Source of the DNA: Salvelinus alpinus
Taxonomy: Eukaryota > Chordata > Actinopteri > Salmoniformes > Salmonidae
NCBI RefSeq assembly: GCF_045679555.1
Contig: NC_092091.1
Location: 74,463,580 to 74,527,579 of the forward strand
Direction: 5' to 3'
DNA: 64,000 nt
A model generated the notes under the pieces. That model ran no database searches. It was given only the letters and a program-made list of their open reading frames with translations, and was not told where the DNA came from. The position numbers and the translations under genes are program-made. The first letter of the stretch is position 1, and each line of letters opens with the position of its first letter. Below are positions 48,360 through 61,370 of the stretch, piece by piece.

Positions 48360-50003
48360 TTTCCCACTAGTTATGGCTGTAATACAATAGAAATGTTTTG
48401 ACTGGTCTAATATTTAACTATTCAGTCAAGTCAAATCGTAATGAACTAGTAATCGGCAGTATGTTTGGACTACTATGTTTGGACTACTAATTGAGGCCGA
48501 ATATATTCAACATGTTTGAACATTTTCGGGATGCCGTAGGTGCTCGTAGAGTGCCCGGGAGCCTATGGGAGCCATCATCCGCAAATGGGTTATGTGCTTA
48601 CACTTTACGAGACTGTGGCATTATGTTTTACTCTGGGTTTGATCTAAAGATTTGGTCAAATGTGCCGGGAGCTGATCAGGAACCTGTAGATCGTACTAAA
48701 AACGTCTAGTGTCTGCCCGGCTTTAGTTTCACATATTGTTACTCAATAAGTCACACCTTAAGTGACCTCATTTGCTATATTCTATAGGTTGGGTATTGAA
48801 AGCCCCACATTGTGAATAATAATAGTTCTAATGACAATACTAATAATATACTAATACTAATAATACCTTTATTTGTAAAGCAATTTTCATATACTTCAAA
48901 ATGCAAAGCAAAAAGCAAACAATAACAACATGGAAGATCAGTAGGCTTAACTATATGCCACCGTTAGTGTAATGAATATACAGCAGAAAAGTCTGCTTCC
49001 TCTAAGTCAAGTGGTGTTACAGAACATGTGTCTTTGCATTACAACTTCCTGCCCCCTGACACATAACGTATGTATTGTCTCATACTAAATGATTGTTCAT
49101 TTCTCTTTACTGATGATGTCTACCTATACACCCTCCACTATCTGTCTTTGGACAGTGATGCTAAATTGTTACATTTGGCTCTGTACTAGAGCATTTTGAA
49201 TTTGAGATCAATGTTCATATGAGGTGACAGTATAGAATGTCACCTTTTACTTGAAGGTATTTTCTTACATATCTGAATTACCATTTAGAAAATGAAAGCA
49301 CCTTAGAGATCTAGTCCCGCCATTTGTAAACGTCATAAGTATTTAGACAAATTTCACTTATAGTGTACCAAAGTAGTAAAAAACATAGTATTTGGTACCA
49401 TATTCCTAGCACTCAATGACTACATCAAGCTTGTGACTCTACAAACTCAATGCCTTTACAGTTTGTTGTAGTTGTGAATGGCAGAAATGCAACATTGGGC
49501 TTCAGGAAAAATGTGCTGTAAGAAAACTGTAAAATTCTATAAAAAAAATCACATCAAAATGGATGAAAAGCATTTAAATATGATGGATAATATTGTCTAA
49601 TGGTATATACATCTGAAATTAAGTCATATTTAGTCTGAAATAGACATATTTATCAACCCGTCCGATCCATGTTTTTTGAATTTCGCTATCAAAACATATA
49701 TTTTTTAAAGGAAAAACTATGTTGTGTATTTTCTATGTATGGAGAACATCTAACTTACTTCTAGTAATATTTGGTTGTCCTTTCTGGCTTCATTTGAAGA
49801 GAGAACCTCCTATCTTACTTCTTTACCAAAAAATGAATGGTCGTCAATGGCCGTATTCTGACCTCATAAACCACCATTTTAAAAAATATATTCATTTTTG
49901 CTATTTTGATGTGTAGAGGGAACATCAAAGTTAACCTTGAAGTATGTGGTTGTCCATAGTTGCTGAATGTGGAAGGGAATCAGTCTCTAACTTGTCTATC
50001 AAT
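48360..50003. other. GIMAP upstream region, no gene recognised
   Basis: 48,740-48,930 matches, inverted, the DNA at 28,560-29,330. The remainder is AT-rich. 49,140-49,500 looks like an interspersed repeat (gtattttcttacatatctga) but I cannot name it. Confidence 0.45.
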
Positions 50004-50009
50004 ATATGT

Positions 50010-50222
50010 ACTGCTGCTGAGTGGTGCACTGGTCTAAGGCACTGTAGGGTTCACTACAGACCCTGGTTCAATCCCAGGCTGCATCACAACTGGCCATGAT
50101 GGCGAGTCCATTAGGGCGGCGTACAATTGGTCTAGTGTCATCCCGGTTAGGGGAGGGTTCAGCCGGGGTAGGCTGTCATTGAAAATAGTTATTTGTTTTC
50201 ATCTGACTTGCTTAGTTAAATA
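50010..50222 (+). mobile_element. tRNA-derived SINE, TSD atatgt
   Basis: A-box-like gtggtgcactggtctaaggc, B-box ggttcaatccc, a cggcgtacaattggtctagt body and a gcttagttaaataa end. atatgt lies at 50,004-50,009 and 50,223-50,228. Plus-strand relative of the SINEs at 23,815 and 62,377. Confidence 0.85.
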
Positions 50223-50575
50223 ATATGTGAATGTGGCCTTATGTCTCAGTTTGGGAACCCTTTAAGCTGTGTTTTTGCAACACTTACAAAACTAGCTCTA
50301 GCTATGGCTCAGAGTTATTGTTTCCCAATTTCCTTTTTTTCTGCACAGCTCCTACATTTTAGAGAAGACAAGAACAAAAATGTAACGTCATGTACTTGCA
50401 TGGAAGGACTACAACATACAGTATGATTGTGTCGTGGACCAGTGTGGTGTCAGACGATGCCACAATAATCATTAATGGCACACAACAAAATGACTACTGA
50501 GAGATACATCTGGGTCTAAGTAGATTCACTATTTAGTGTTTGACATGATACTTTCGCTTAGGACTTGTACAGGAT

Positions 50576-51447
50576 CAGTGGAGGAAAAAGTACCCAATTG
50601 TAAAAGTAAAACAAAGAAAATCAGTCAAGACCTCAGAAAAGAAATTGTAGACCACAAGTCTGGTTCATCCTTGGGAGCAATTTCCAAACGCCTGAATGTA
50701 CCACATTCATTTGTACAAACAATAGTACGCAAGTATAAACACCATGGGACCACGCAGAGATCATACCGCTCAGGTAGGAGAGGCATTCTGTCTCCTAGAG
50801 ATGAACGTACTTTGGTGCGAAAAGTGCAAATCAATCCCAGAACAACAGCAAAGGACCTTGTGAAGATGCTAAAGGAAACAGGTGCAAAAGTATCTATATC
50901 CACAGTAAAACTAGTGCTATATCGACATAACCTGAAAGGCCGCTCAGAAAGGAAGAAACCACTGCTCCAAAACTGCCATAAAAAAGCCAGACTACGGTTT
51001 GCAACTACACATTTGTGGCAAAGATCGTACTTTTTATTGAAATGTCCTCTGGTCTGATGAAACTAAGGAGGCCTACAAACCTGACTCAGTTACACCAGCT
51101 ATGTCAGGAGGAATAGGCCAAAATTCACTCAACTTATTGTGGGAAGCTTGTGGAAGGCTACCCGAAACATTTGACCCAAGTTAATCAATTTAAAAGGCAA
51201 TGTTACCAAATACTAATTGAGTGTATGCAAACTTATGACCCACTGGGAATGTGATGAAAGAAATAAAAGCTGAAATAAATGATTATCTCTGCTATTATTC
51301 TGACATTTCACATTCTTAAAATAAAGTGGGGATCCTAACTGACCTAACACAGGGATTTTTTACTCAGATTAAATGTCAGGAATTGTGAAAAACTGAGTTT
51401 AAATGTATTTGGCTAAGGTGCATTTAAACTTCTGACTTCAGCTGTGT
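50576..51447 (+). mobile_element. Tc1/mariner-like element, deleted
   Basis: Plus-strand transposase N-terminal half ([38 protein letters not shown]) to about 51,045, then a jump to the C-terminal end (51,075-51,200), with the DDE core missing. The right end cttctgacttcagctg is at about 51,445. Same family as 26,966-28,378. The left end is missing. Confidence 0.8.
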
Positions 51448-51594
51448 AGTGTATTTATCTGAACTTCCAGTTGTGTTGCCTACCCTCAACATAACTGCAG
51501 TAATGGTTCAGTCCAAGCTGGGTAGAGCTCAGTGGATGTGTTGAGCTGGTCACTTGAGCTCAGATTGTTGGTTGGGTGAGGCTGTGAAGACATT

Positions 51595-52180
51595 TATATA
51601 CGTTTTTTCTTTCTCTTTTCTAACTATACATGCAGCATTTTCAAATATTTTATTGAGTTACAGCTCATATAAGGAAATCAGTCAGAAATCAGAAATGAAT
51701 TCATTAGGCCTAATCTATGGATTTCACATGACTGGGCAGGGTCGCTGCCATGGGTGGCCCTGGGAGGGCATAAGCCCACCCACTTGGGAGCCAGGCACAG
51801 CCAATCAGAAGGAGTTTTTCCCCACAAAGGTGCTTTATTACAGACAAAGAAACTTTGCCCCAGTCTGAGGTCCTGAGTGCTCTGGAGCTGGTTTTCATTA
51901 TGGATCTCTGTACTTTGCACCGTTCATCTTTTCCTCAATCCTAACAAGTCTCGCAGTCCTTCCCACTGAAAAACACACTCACGGCATGATGCTGCCACCA
52001 CCATGCTTCACCGTAGGGATGGTGCCAGGTTTCCTCTAGATGTGACGCTTGGCATTCAGGCCATAGAGTTGAATCAGGTTTTTTTGTTTCTCATGGTCTG
52101 AGAGTCTTTAGGTGCCTTTTGGCAAACTCCAAGCGCGCTGTCATGTGCCTTTCTCCGCCTGTCATTTGCATGGCTAAGTG
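51595..52180 (-). mobile_element. Two Tc1-like fragments side by side
   Basis: 51,650-51,870 is the terminal part of one family (ggcctaatctatggatttca, gagtttttccccacaaagg). 51,900-52,170 is another (gcatgatgctgccaccacca, gcttcaccgtagggatgg), encoding on the minus strand part of a transposase core. No complete ends. Confidence 0.6.
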
Positions 52181-52184
52181 AAGG

Positions 52185-52563
52185 TTATCTGAGGGTTTGC
52201 ATGCCACCAGGAAGCCAGGCTATCTCATCCCGGATGATGAAGTCTCTGCCAAGCAGGTAGTATTTGATGGTGTCTAGGGCCCACTTCACGGCCAGGCATT
52301 CAAGATCAACAACAAAGTCTCCCTCAGATAGTTTTCTGCTCACATATGCCACTGGCTTCTGTTCTTCACTTTCACCTTGGAGTAAGATGGCTCCAATGCC
52401 CACCCCTGAGGCGTCAGTCTGCACTGTGAAATACTTTTCAAAGTCTGGCCTCTGCATGACAGGATTATTGAAAAGAGCCTCTTTCATGTCAAGAAAGGCT
52501 TTCTCGTGTTTCTCCTCCCACACAACTTTGTTGGACCCAGACTTCCGGGTCAGGTCAGTTTAA
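52185..52563 (-). pseudogene. Ty3/gypsy-type pol fragment (RT/RNase H)
   Basis: The minus strand encodes about 112 residues with FTVQTDASGVGIGAILLQ and PVAYVSRKLS, the RNase H start of LTR-retrotransposon pol, and YLLGRDFIIRD. No LTRs or other pol domains adjoin it, so it is an isolated remnant. Confidence 0.8.
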
Positions 52564-52699
52564 AGTTAATCCAGTACCAACTAGCGACAAACACATCCCT
52601 ACTCAGTGGTGGTGCTACTGGCATTCACACAGTTAATTACTCTTTGTTAGTTCCCCCTTCTGTTTGAGCGACATTATTTGGTTTTCTTGCTGGGGAACG

Positions 52700-52890
52700 T
52701 AACACTGTCGTGCAACTTGTTTGCTGCTTGTAGCAGGTGGCATTTACAGGAATTATTTTCTCGAACTATAGAAAATTATTCTGCAGTGAGGGTGTGTAAT
52801 CTAATTCCAAGGTGTCCTTGGATGAATGTCAACAATATTCAACAACTGAGACATAAACTGAACAAGTTCCACAGACATGTGACTAACAGA
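52700..52890 (+). repeat. Diverged E end and spacer S fragment
   Basis: gcaacttgtttgctgcttgt and tccttggatgaatgtcaaca match the E right end and S with many changes. It lies just left of the Tc1 copy that starts the right block. Confidence 0.6.
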
Positions 52891-52914
52891 AATTGAATAA
52901 TCTGTCCCTGAACA

Positions 52915-54193
52915 AAGGGGGGGTCAAAATCAAAAGTAACAGTCAGTATCTAGTGTGGCCACCAGCTGCATTAAATACTGCAGTGCATCTCATCCTCATG
53001 GACTGCACCAGATTTGCCAGTTCTTGCTGAGAGATGTTACCCCACTGTTCCACCAAGGCACCTGCAAGTTCCCGTACATTTCTGGGGGGAATGGCCCTAG
53101 TCCTGACCCTCCGATCCAACAGGTCCCAGACATGCTCAATGGGATTGAGATCTGGGCTCTTCGCTGGCCATGGCAGAACACTGACATTCCTGTCTTGCAA
53201 GAAATCACGCACAGAACGAGCCGATTGGCTGGTGGCATTGTCATACTTTGGGGCATTGTCATACTTTGGAACTTGTCATACTTTGGAGCTTGTTGTCATT
53301 GCCTGCAATGACAACAAGCTCAGTCTGATGATGCTGTGACACACTGCCCCAGACCATGACAGACCATCCTCCTCCAAATTGATCCTGCTCCAGAGTACAG
53401 ACTTCAGTGTAACGCTCATTCCTTTGACAATAAACACGAATCCAACCATCACCCCTGGTGAGAGAAAACCGCGACTCGTGAAGAGCACTTTTTGCCAGTC
53501 CTGTCTGGTCCAGTGATGGGGGGTTTGTGCTCATAGGTGATGTTGTTGCCGGTGATGTCTGGCGTGGACCATGCCTTACAACAGACCTACAAGCCCTCAG
53601 TCCAGCCTTTCTCAGCCTATTGCGGACAGTCTGAGCACTGATGGAGGGATTGTGCGTTCCTGGTGTAACTTGGGCAGTTGTTGTTGCCATCATGTACCTG
53701 TCCCACAGTTGTGATGTTCAGATGTACCGATCCTGTGCAGGTGTTGTTACACGTGCCACTGCGAGGACGATCAGCTGTCTGTCCTGTCTTCCTGTAGCGC
53801 TGTCTTAGGCGTCTCACAGTACGGACATTGCAATTTATTGCCCTGGCCACATCTGCAGTCCTCATGCCTCCTTGCAGCATGCCTAAGGCACGTTCACGCA
53901 GATGAACAGGGACCCTGGGCATCTTTCTTTTGGTGTTTTTCAGAGTCAGTAGAGAGGCCTCTTTTGTGTCCTAAGTTTTCATAACTGTGACCTTAATTGC
54001 CAATCGTCTGTAAGCTGTTAGTGCCTTAACGACTGTTCCACAGGTGCATGTTCATTAATTGTTTATGGTTCATTGAACAAGAATGGGAAACAGTGTTTAA
54101 ACCCTTTACAATGAATATCTGTTTAGTTATTTGGATTTTTACGAATTATCTTTGAAAGACATGGTCCTGAAAAAGGGACGTTTCTTTTTTTGC
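52915..54193 (-). mobile_element. Tc1/mariner-like element, right-block copy
   Basis: Minus-strand transposase pieces: N-terminal 53,617-53,922 (RERALGMLQGGMRTADVARA), middle 53,276-53,693 and C-terminal 52,943-53,212 ([20 protein letters not shown], with the catalytic Asp/Glu region). The centre near 53,230-53,321 is scrambled: three tcatactttgg repeats and a perfect 17-bp hairpin. The end gaaaaagggacgtttc is at about 54,165-54,190. Inactive. Confidence 0.85.
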
Positions 54194-54416
54194 AGATTTT
54201 AGGATTTATTAAATAATAAAGCATTTGACCTCTCAATAAGGGCTTCATTCATAAAAAAGTTATACTTAAATCCAAACTGGTTCTCCAGCAGATTAGTGAG
54301 AATGGCTAACCCTATGATAAAGAATGACCTTTTCCATTTATTCAGATTACAACCTCTCACTTTCGGTTATTTTGAAAATGAAATTAACAAGCCATAGAAA
54401 GTTGGTTTGTAATTTC

Positions 54417-54958
54417 TGTTATGCTGGTGAATGAGGACCCAAAAGCGACTTAAAGAAACAGAGTCTTTATTCCAGGCTAAAACAAACAATGATTCTCCTG
54501 GAAATTAACATAGGCAAATCCAAAACAGGAAACCGAAATCCTCTCGTCAGTAGAGAGGAACGACTGGAGACGCGACCACAGACTGCAGGTCGCTTCAGGA
54601 GGGCACAGGCCGTAGCTGACATAGACACCTGCTCACACGCAGCATCTGAAGAAGGCAAAAACACGACAGGGCGGAACAAGGACACAGGACAGCAAACATC
54701 AAACAAGAATCCGACAAGGACAGAAGCGGAAAACAGAGGGAGAAATAGGGACTCTAATCAGAGGGCAAAATAGGGGACAGGTGTGAAAGAGTAATGAAGT
54801 AGTAGGGAAAATGAGGAACAGCTGGGAGCAGGAACGGAACGATAGAGAGAGAGAGCGAGAGAGGGAGAGAGGGAAAAAACCTAATAAGACCAGCAGAGGG
54901 AAACGAATAGAAGGGAAGCACAGGGACAAGACATGATAATAAATGACAAAACATGACA
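54417..54958 (-). mobile_element. Solo LTR unique to the right block, 542 bp, TSD atttc
   Basis: Termini tgttatgctgg and aacatgaca, with atttc at 54,412-54,416 and 54,959-54,963. AATAAA on the minus strand (complement of tttatt at about 54,466). The left block has the uninterrupted site near 2,131. It inserted after the duplication. Confidence 0.88.
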
Positions 54959-55171
54959 ATTTCAGTTTAATCCACCTGAAAAGACAGAGCAAATAATACA
55001 ACAAATATTATGGTTCAACTCAAATATACTAATTGATAAAAAACATTAAATATATATATTTAAGTATAATCTTTGTAAATGATATCCTAAATAGGTGGTG
55101 GAGTTATGTCACACATGCAGCTAACACAAATATATGAAATGTCTGCTCTACCCAGAACTACGACCAACTAA

Positions 55172-55701
55172 TTGCAGCATTACCACAAAAATGGAAAAAG
55201 GCATGTGGAAGGGGGGAAAAGTAAGGAACTTGTCTGTCGGCACTGCAATAAAGACCAAAATTGGTTAAAGAAAATTGTGGTAAATGAAAAAGTATACAAG
55301 TTTAATTTAAGGACCAAAAAAATGGCAGCTGTGCAAAATAGTTGGGAAGAGATTTTCGATGTTCCGATTCCAATGCCTATGGTTTATGAACCGATACACA
55401 AAACAACGCTGGATTCAAAACTTTGAGTTTTTCTATTTCAATTCTGATACAAAATTCCATCAACCAATAGAACGATATACATATGAGGGATACAACCATC
55501 CCAGATCTGCAGATTTTGCTGCGAAGAGACCGAATCATGAGAGCATTTGTTTTGGTACTGCCCATATGTAACTTGTTTTTGGTCACAGGTTCAGGAAAGG
55601 CTGAAGAATTGCAAAGAATATATGGCGGATTTGAAAGAATGCAGACAATTACATTGATGGAAGCCACAAAATACCTGCAAATTAAATTCTACAATGTGTG
55701 A
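55172..55701 (+). pseudogene. Second copy of the unrecognised protein-like segment
   Basis: Matches 2,340-2,873. It lacks 12 nt after MAAV and has extra bases near 55,420. From 55,359 another frame reads WIQNFEFFYFNSDTKF then RYTYEGYNHPRSADF. The CRHCNK motif is kept. Both copies need a frame change, so neither encodes a complete product. Confidence 0.45.
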
Positions 55702-55755
55702 CTTAATAAATAATTACTGACAAATGGATCAACCAAATCAGGAAGGTGTAACCAT

Positions 55756-55918
55756 TGCAGGGTCAGGTGGGACGATAAGAGAGACAGGAGGAGTGATAGG
55801 AGGGGGGATAGGAGGGACAGGAAGAGAGATAGGAGGGCCAGGGTGGGAGATAGGGAAGACAAGAGGGGTGAGAGGAGAGACAAGAGGGGTATTAGGAGAG
55901 ACAAGAGGGAGGAAGGTG
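55756..55918 (+). repeat. 21-bp minisatellite V9
   Basis: About eight degenerate units, counterpart of V1 at 2,935 but with different unit types and order. Confidence 0.85.
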
Positions 55919-55945
55919 ATACACTTCATAAAATGTTTCTGGTTC

Positions 55946-56307
55946 TGTCACGGCTGTTGAAAGATGAGGACCAAGGTGCAGCGTGGTGAGCGTACATTTT
56001 CTTTATTTAATCAAAATGACGCCATACAAAACAATAAACACTACAAAACCAAACTGTGAAACTCAAAGGCAAAGTGCCCTAAACAAAGTCAACTTCCCAC
56101 AAACACAGGTGGGAGAAAGGGTACCTAAGTATGGTCCCAATTCAGAGACAACATTAGACAGCTGTTCCTGATTGAGAACCATACCCGGCCAAATACAAAG
56201 AAATAGAAATCATAGAAAACACAAAACATAGAATGCCCACCCCAACTCACGCCCTGACCAAACCAAAATAGAGACTTAAAAAGGATCTCTAAGGTCAGGG
56301 TGTGACA
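55946..56307 (-). mobile_element. Solo LTR, 362 bp, TSD ggttc (right copy)
   Basis: Same length, termini and target duplication (55,941-55,945 and 56,308-56,312) as 3,120-3,481; an orthologous insertion. AATAAA on the minus strand at about 56,003. Confidence 0.85.
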
Positions 56308-56353
56308 GGTTCGTCCACAACTTGTTTCCTGCTTGTAGCAGGACGCGTGTTAA

Positions 56354-57359
56354 CCTTTCTGGCGCAGGCATTCCGCTAGCTGCCCACCTCTACAACATCC
56401 GGTGAAATTGCAGAGCGCCAAATGCAAAATACAATAAACGCAATATTAAACATTCATGATAATACAAGTGTCATACATGATTCTTTAGCTTAGAATCTTG
56501 GCAAACTAATCTCATCGTCAAATTTCAAAAAGGCTTTACGGCGAAAGCACAGCATTCGAGGTCAGCGCCCCACAACAGCATATTATCCAAACAAGCACAG
56601 GCGTCACAATATTGAAAATAAAGACAAAATAAGTCACTTACCTTTGAAGATCTTCCTCTGATCGCAATCACAAGAGTCCCAGGAACACAATGAATTGTCA
56701 TTTTGTTTGATAAAGGCCTTCTTTATATCCCTTATAGTCCATTTAGTAGGCGTCATTGAGTTCAGTAATCCACCCTTTCAGAATGCAGACATAGGAGTTC
56801 AAAAAGATACCAGTAAAGTTTGTCTAAACAAATCAAACGACGTGTCTAATTTATTATTAGGTACTCTAATATCTAAATAAACAATAATATTTCATACGGA
56901 GCGAACTATTTTCAATGGTAAAGGAAAAGAACGCAGTGCGCTCCCTCGGCCACGCACGCAATGAGACTAGCTTTGCCATAGAGCTCCCTGAGGATAAACA
57001 ACTATTCCTCGTTGGTTTTTCTAAAAACAAGCCTGAAACCATGTATAAAGACTTGACATCTAGTGGAAGCCATAGGAACTGCATTTTGTGAGGCAGAAGT
57101 CTTTGTTTTCAACAGCTTAACCTTTGAATTGGCTGGCAGGTCAACAGAAATAAAATGTGTCCTCGGGTTTTCGCCTGTCAATCAGTTCTGTTATACTCAC
57201 AGACATCATTCTAACACTTTTAGAAACTGTAGAGTGTTTTCTATCCAAAACTACCATGCATATGCATATCCTAGCTCCTGCGCATGAGTAGCAGGTAGCT
57301 TACTTTGGGCACATCAGTCATCCAAACTTCCGAATTCTGTCCCCTATCCCTAACAAGTT
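56354..57359. mobile_element. TTAA-target element (right copy)
   Basis: TTAA at 56,350-56,353 and 57,360-57,363. 1,006 bp against 1,013 bp on the left; one obvious difference is a missing ttatctg-type stretch near 56,560. Confidence 0.7.
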
Positions 57360-57363
57360 TTAA

Positions 57364-58052
57364 AGGAATGTTCTATCTACCTATAAGTCACATGATTTTT
57401 TTAGATAATGTTTATATAGTGAGGGTTTGTAATGCAAGTCGAGATATCCTTGGATGAATGTCAACAAGATGCATGACCGACATTGTTAAAAGAACCACAT
57501 ATACCTCAACAAACATTGGGTGTATGACTTTTGGCTCTTTGCCACCTGGAACACAACAATGGTTTCAGTACCACACCCTCCTCATAACCACCAGGAAACT
57601 AAGGCTTTAACTTAATCTAAACATGTATCTTTCATTTACAATCTGTAAAAACTATGGGAATAGAAATGTTCAGAATTTTTGTGAAAAATCACAGCACAGT
57701 TAAAAAATATACGCAAATAGAAATCAAAGCTGGATGATGTTCAGAGACAGATGGGAGGGGTTGAGAGGAGCTGAAGGGTGGGACTGACAGTAACAAGATT
57801 GTCAAATATACTGTGTATGTATATAGTATGTATAAGCTGGAAACCTAAGTGTTGTAAGTAGAAGCCTAAGTGTTGTTGTCCATTAGTTTACTCCAATTAG
57901 GGGAGGGGTGGAAGGGTCAGGGGAAAATATCAAAGAAAAAATATAATATACATGGGGGATTTGTAATTACGCAGACAATTACATTGATGGAAGCCACAAT
58001 CTACCTGCAATATTAGAGCTCATCTACCAGAAACAAGAAAAGAAAACACACC
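57364..58052 (+). repeat. Spacer S, right block copy 1
   Basis: About 690 bp, aligned with 4,540-5,218. It includes a doubled 'cctaagtgttg' region also seen at 16,110. No gene. Confidence 0.75.
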
Positions 58053-58881
58053 CTGTTACAAGCAGGAAACAAGTTATGGACGAACCAGAAATGTGGTCAT
58101 GTCAACCCTGGATGATGCATGTGTGACTTGTTCACCTGTTTGGCACATTGGAACATTCCAATCTTTTAGGACATGAACAGGCAGAACAGGTTTAATAAGC
58201 AAAGCATAGTTCCTTTTTTTTCAGTAAGGTGTTCCATGGTGAAAGGAGGGACAGGAGGCAGACTAAGGGCAAATATCCAATGTTCTCCATCTGAGTAATA
58301 TGCCCTTAAAATAGTGGAGTGGTAGACTGTCTATTACAAATTAAAAACTACAATGTCTGACTTAATAAATAATTACTGACATGGATCAACCAAATCAGGA
58401 AGGTGTAACCATGGCAGGATGATAAGAGAGACAGGAGGGGTGATAGGAGGGGCAGGAGGGATGATAGGAGGGACAGGAAGGGTGATAGGAGGGACAAGAG
58501 GGGTGATGTGAGAGACAGCAAGGGTGATAGGAGGGACAGGACGGGTGATGGGAGGGACAGGAAGGGTGATAGGTGGAACAGGAGGGGTGATGGAAGAGAC
58601 AGGAATGGTGATAGGAGGGACTAGAGGGATGATAGGAGAGACAAGAGGGGTGATAGGAGAGACAAGAGGGGTGATGGCAGGGACAGGAAGGGTGATAGGA
58701 GGGACAGGAGGGAAGATAGGTGGAACAGGAGGGGTGATGGAAGAGACAGGAATGGTGATAGGAGAGACAAGAGGGGTGATAGGAGAGATAATAACAAGGA
58801 GGGGAAAGTGAGGAAGGTGATACACTTCGTAATGTGTTTCTGGTTCGTCCACAACTTGTTTCCTGCTTGTAACAGGACACG
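58053..58881 (+). repeat. E unit with 21-bp minisatellite V10
   Basis: Inverted ends at 58,053-58,096 and 58,841-58,881. The array at 58,415-58,800 (about 18 units) begins with the same unit order as V5 and then has an internal duplication of the ggtggaacaggaggggtgat block. Confidence 0.8.
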
Positions 58882-59415
58882 TTTAAAGGAGTGTTCTCTC
58901 TAACTATAAGTCACATAATTTTTTTTAGATCATGTTTATATAGTGAGGGTTTGTAATGCAAGTCGAGATGTCCTTGGATGAATGTCAACAAGATGCATGA
59001 CTGACGTTGTTAAAAGACCCACACATACCTAAACAAACATTGGGTGTATGACTTTTGGCTCTTTGCCACCTGGAACACAACAATGATTTCAGTACCACAT
59101 CCTCCTCACAACCACCAGGAAACTAAGGCTTTAAGTAAATCTAAACATGTATCTTTCATTTACAATCTGTAAAAACTATGGGAATAGAAATGTTCAGAAC
59201 TTTTGTGAAACATCACAGCACAGTTGAAGAATATATGCAAATAGAAATCAGAGCTGGATGATGTTCAGAGATAGATGGGAGGGGTTGAGTGGAGCTGAAG
59301 GGTGGGACTAAAAATAACAAGATAGTCAAATATACTGTGTCAGTAAAGTGTATATAGTATGTATAAGCTGGAAACCTAAGTGTTGTTGTCCATTAGTTTA
59401 CTCCAACTAGGGGAG
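58882..59415 (+). repeat. Spacer S, right block terminal copy
   Basis: Aligned with 20,311-20,850 and continuing into low-copy DNA. The right array ends here after only two spacers. Confidence 0.75.
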
Positions 59416-60790
59416 GGGTGTAAACCCAGTACAAAGTAAATTCACACTCACATAACTACGGTTCAATGACCTTAAAAGTGCATTCAGCTGACTGAGAAAA
59501 CAACTTACGCAACACATTCATTCATTCAAGCCGCCAATAACTGTGTTGTTTTATTCTCATTCTGCTTTGAGTTACCAAGGACACAGATTTTACAACGTGA
59601 CTAACTGCCAAGAGAATACATAAGGGCGTCTCTGGTGTGGCGTTCCTGACAGACACCATGGCCTTACAGTATAAAAAACCCTGAGGAATGTAGTGACCTA
59701 CTGTCTAACACCTGACATATCTACTCATCTACACTCCAAATCCTGGTAAATAACTTGTATAGTCTACTTTATGTAGCCTTCAAGAGGGATATGTTGGTCA
59801 CATTCATATTCTTCACTTTATTGACTGCTTGCATGTCTTCTGTTTGACACCAAATTATATCTGGTACATTGTCCTGTCCTTATACAGTATACTGTATATT
59901 CTGGTAATGGGAAAAATGGGTAGTTTTCACTTTTGGTTCCTTGACAACAGCATATTTAAAAATAGAATATGATGATGAAGGGGTGAGGTTTGAATATAAA
60001 GGGCAACATTTTCTGTGAGCACTGAGGGTCTGTGAGAAGGTGATGATTATTTAGTCAGATTTAAAGTGTAAATAGTGGGATTGCCCCCAATGCAATCAGC
60101 AAGTTGTTATAATCCAAACATATTTATTTAAAATGCTCTGTTTCTTTAAAAAAAGGGGGTTGTGATATTTCTCTGTGGATAAGTGTCTTCTTACTGAGAC
60201 AAGTAAGAGTTGTTTTGAAGCCATGCATTTATACACGTGTCTTGTTTTACTTTGTATAAAATAATAAAATGCAGTAGGACAGGATCTTTCTACATGTGTC
60301 TCCGTCCATGATTATATATCACAGTCTGAAGGTTAATGAATTAACAGGTTATAGAGCAAACATCGCAATTATCACAACACATTGGTTTAAATCTGGCTTT
60401 TTGGGGGGGGGTTCTTTCCTAGTGATTTTACCCACACACCACTACACATACAGTACAATCTCCAGTCAACCACACTGGAATTGAATAAAACCGACACCAT
60501 CTCAGCTTCTGTGTGTATTTTTTGTAAAGCTGATATTTACTATGGGTTGGGTTTGGACAGACAGAAATTATACAAGTCTAACAGAGTGTAAATGTTTAAT
60601 AAAGTGTTTAATACATTTTTAAATGAAGAAGACGCAAACCATTAAAGCAATATTTTTCCAGCATCAATACAATGTCCATGAAAATAAGCAGCCATTGTTT
60701 ACTTTACATTTTACAATACCTGATGGATGCAACAAAAACAAGTGGTCAAGTTGAGTTTTCAGTGACCCTTTACTTTACAGTGCCATGAAA
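59416..60790. other. Lower-copy non-coding segment, right copy
   Basis: Collinear with 20,851-22,250, keeping the candidate acagtataaaaaaccctgag TATA and the caaatcctggtaaata donor-like site. No coding exon. Confidence 0.4.
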
Positions 60791-61370
60791 TAGTTCTGAA
60801 TTGAATATGAACTATTTGCTCTTAGATAGTCATTCATCATGCTCCCAAGGAGGGAATGGGAGATGTATTATGTCTACTGTAAAGGAGAGTCATGCTGTAG
60901 TTCATGTCTTATGTAGGCTGACAGGCAGAAACAAATGCCCTCATTCAGGGAAATATAACATTCTTGACTCTCAAAATGTGCAATACCCAAGTCAATATTC
61001 ATCACTAAGAGTCACAAGCAAAACGTATGTTAATTATGAAAGTAGTAAAGCTAAAGGACATTTCTGAACATCCTGTCCTGTAAATTGTGAGAGGAGATAA
61101 GAGTTAATGTCTGGTGTTCTCTGTCTTGGCTGAAGAGCTTGGCAGCCCTCCAGTGTTACCAGGTAGAATGTCTTCTTTTTCCCCCTTTTTCCAGCCAGGC
61201 CAACCTTCACCCTTTGCCAGTTCTTCAAGAATTCTTTCTACTTTTTTCATGGTTTAATTTTGAGTGCCCTCTAGTGGCTGTAATAATATGGTTAATCCCC
61301 TTAATTTGCCACGGTAATTTGCCACAGTTTTAAAAACACTTTGCATTGTACAGTCTCCAATCAGCTTCAT
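60791..61370 (-). other. Conserved segment, right copy
   Basis: Matches 22,251-22,800 and 36,715-37,205, including the short minus-strand frame at 61,034-61,228. From about 61,500 to 63,200 the offset to the left copy stays at 38,562 with at most one or two bases of indel. Confidence 0.5.
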
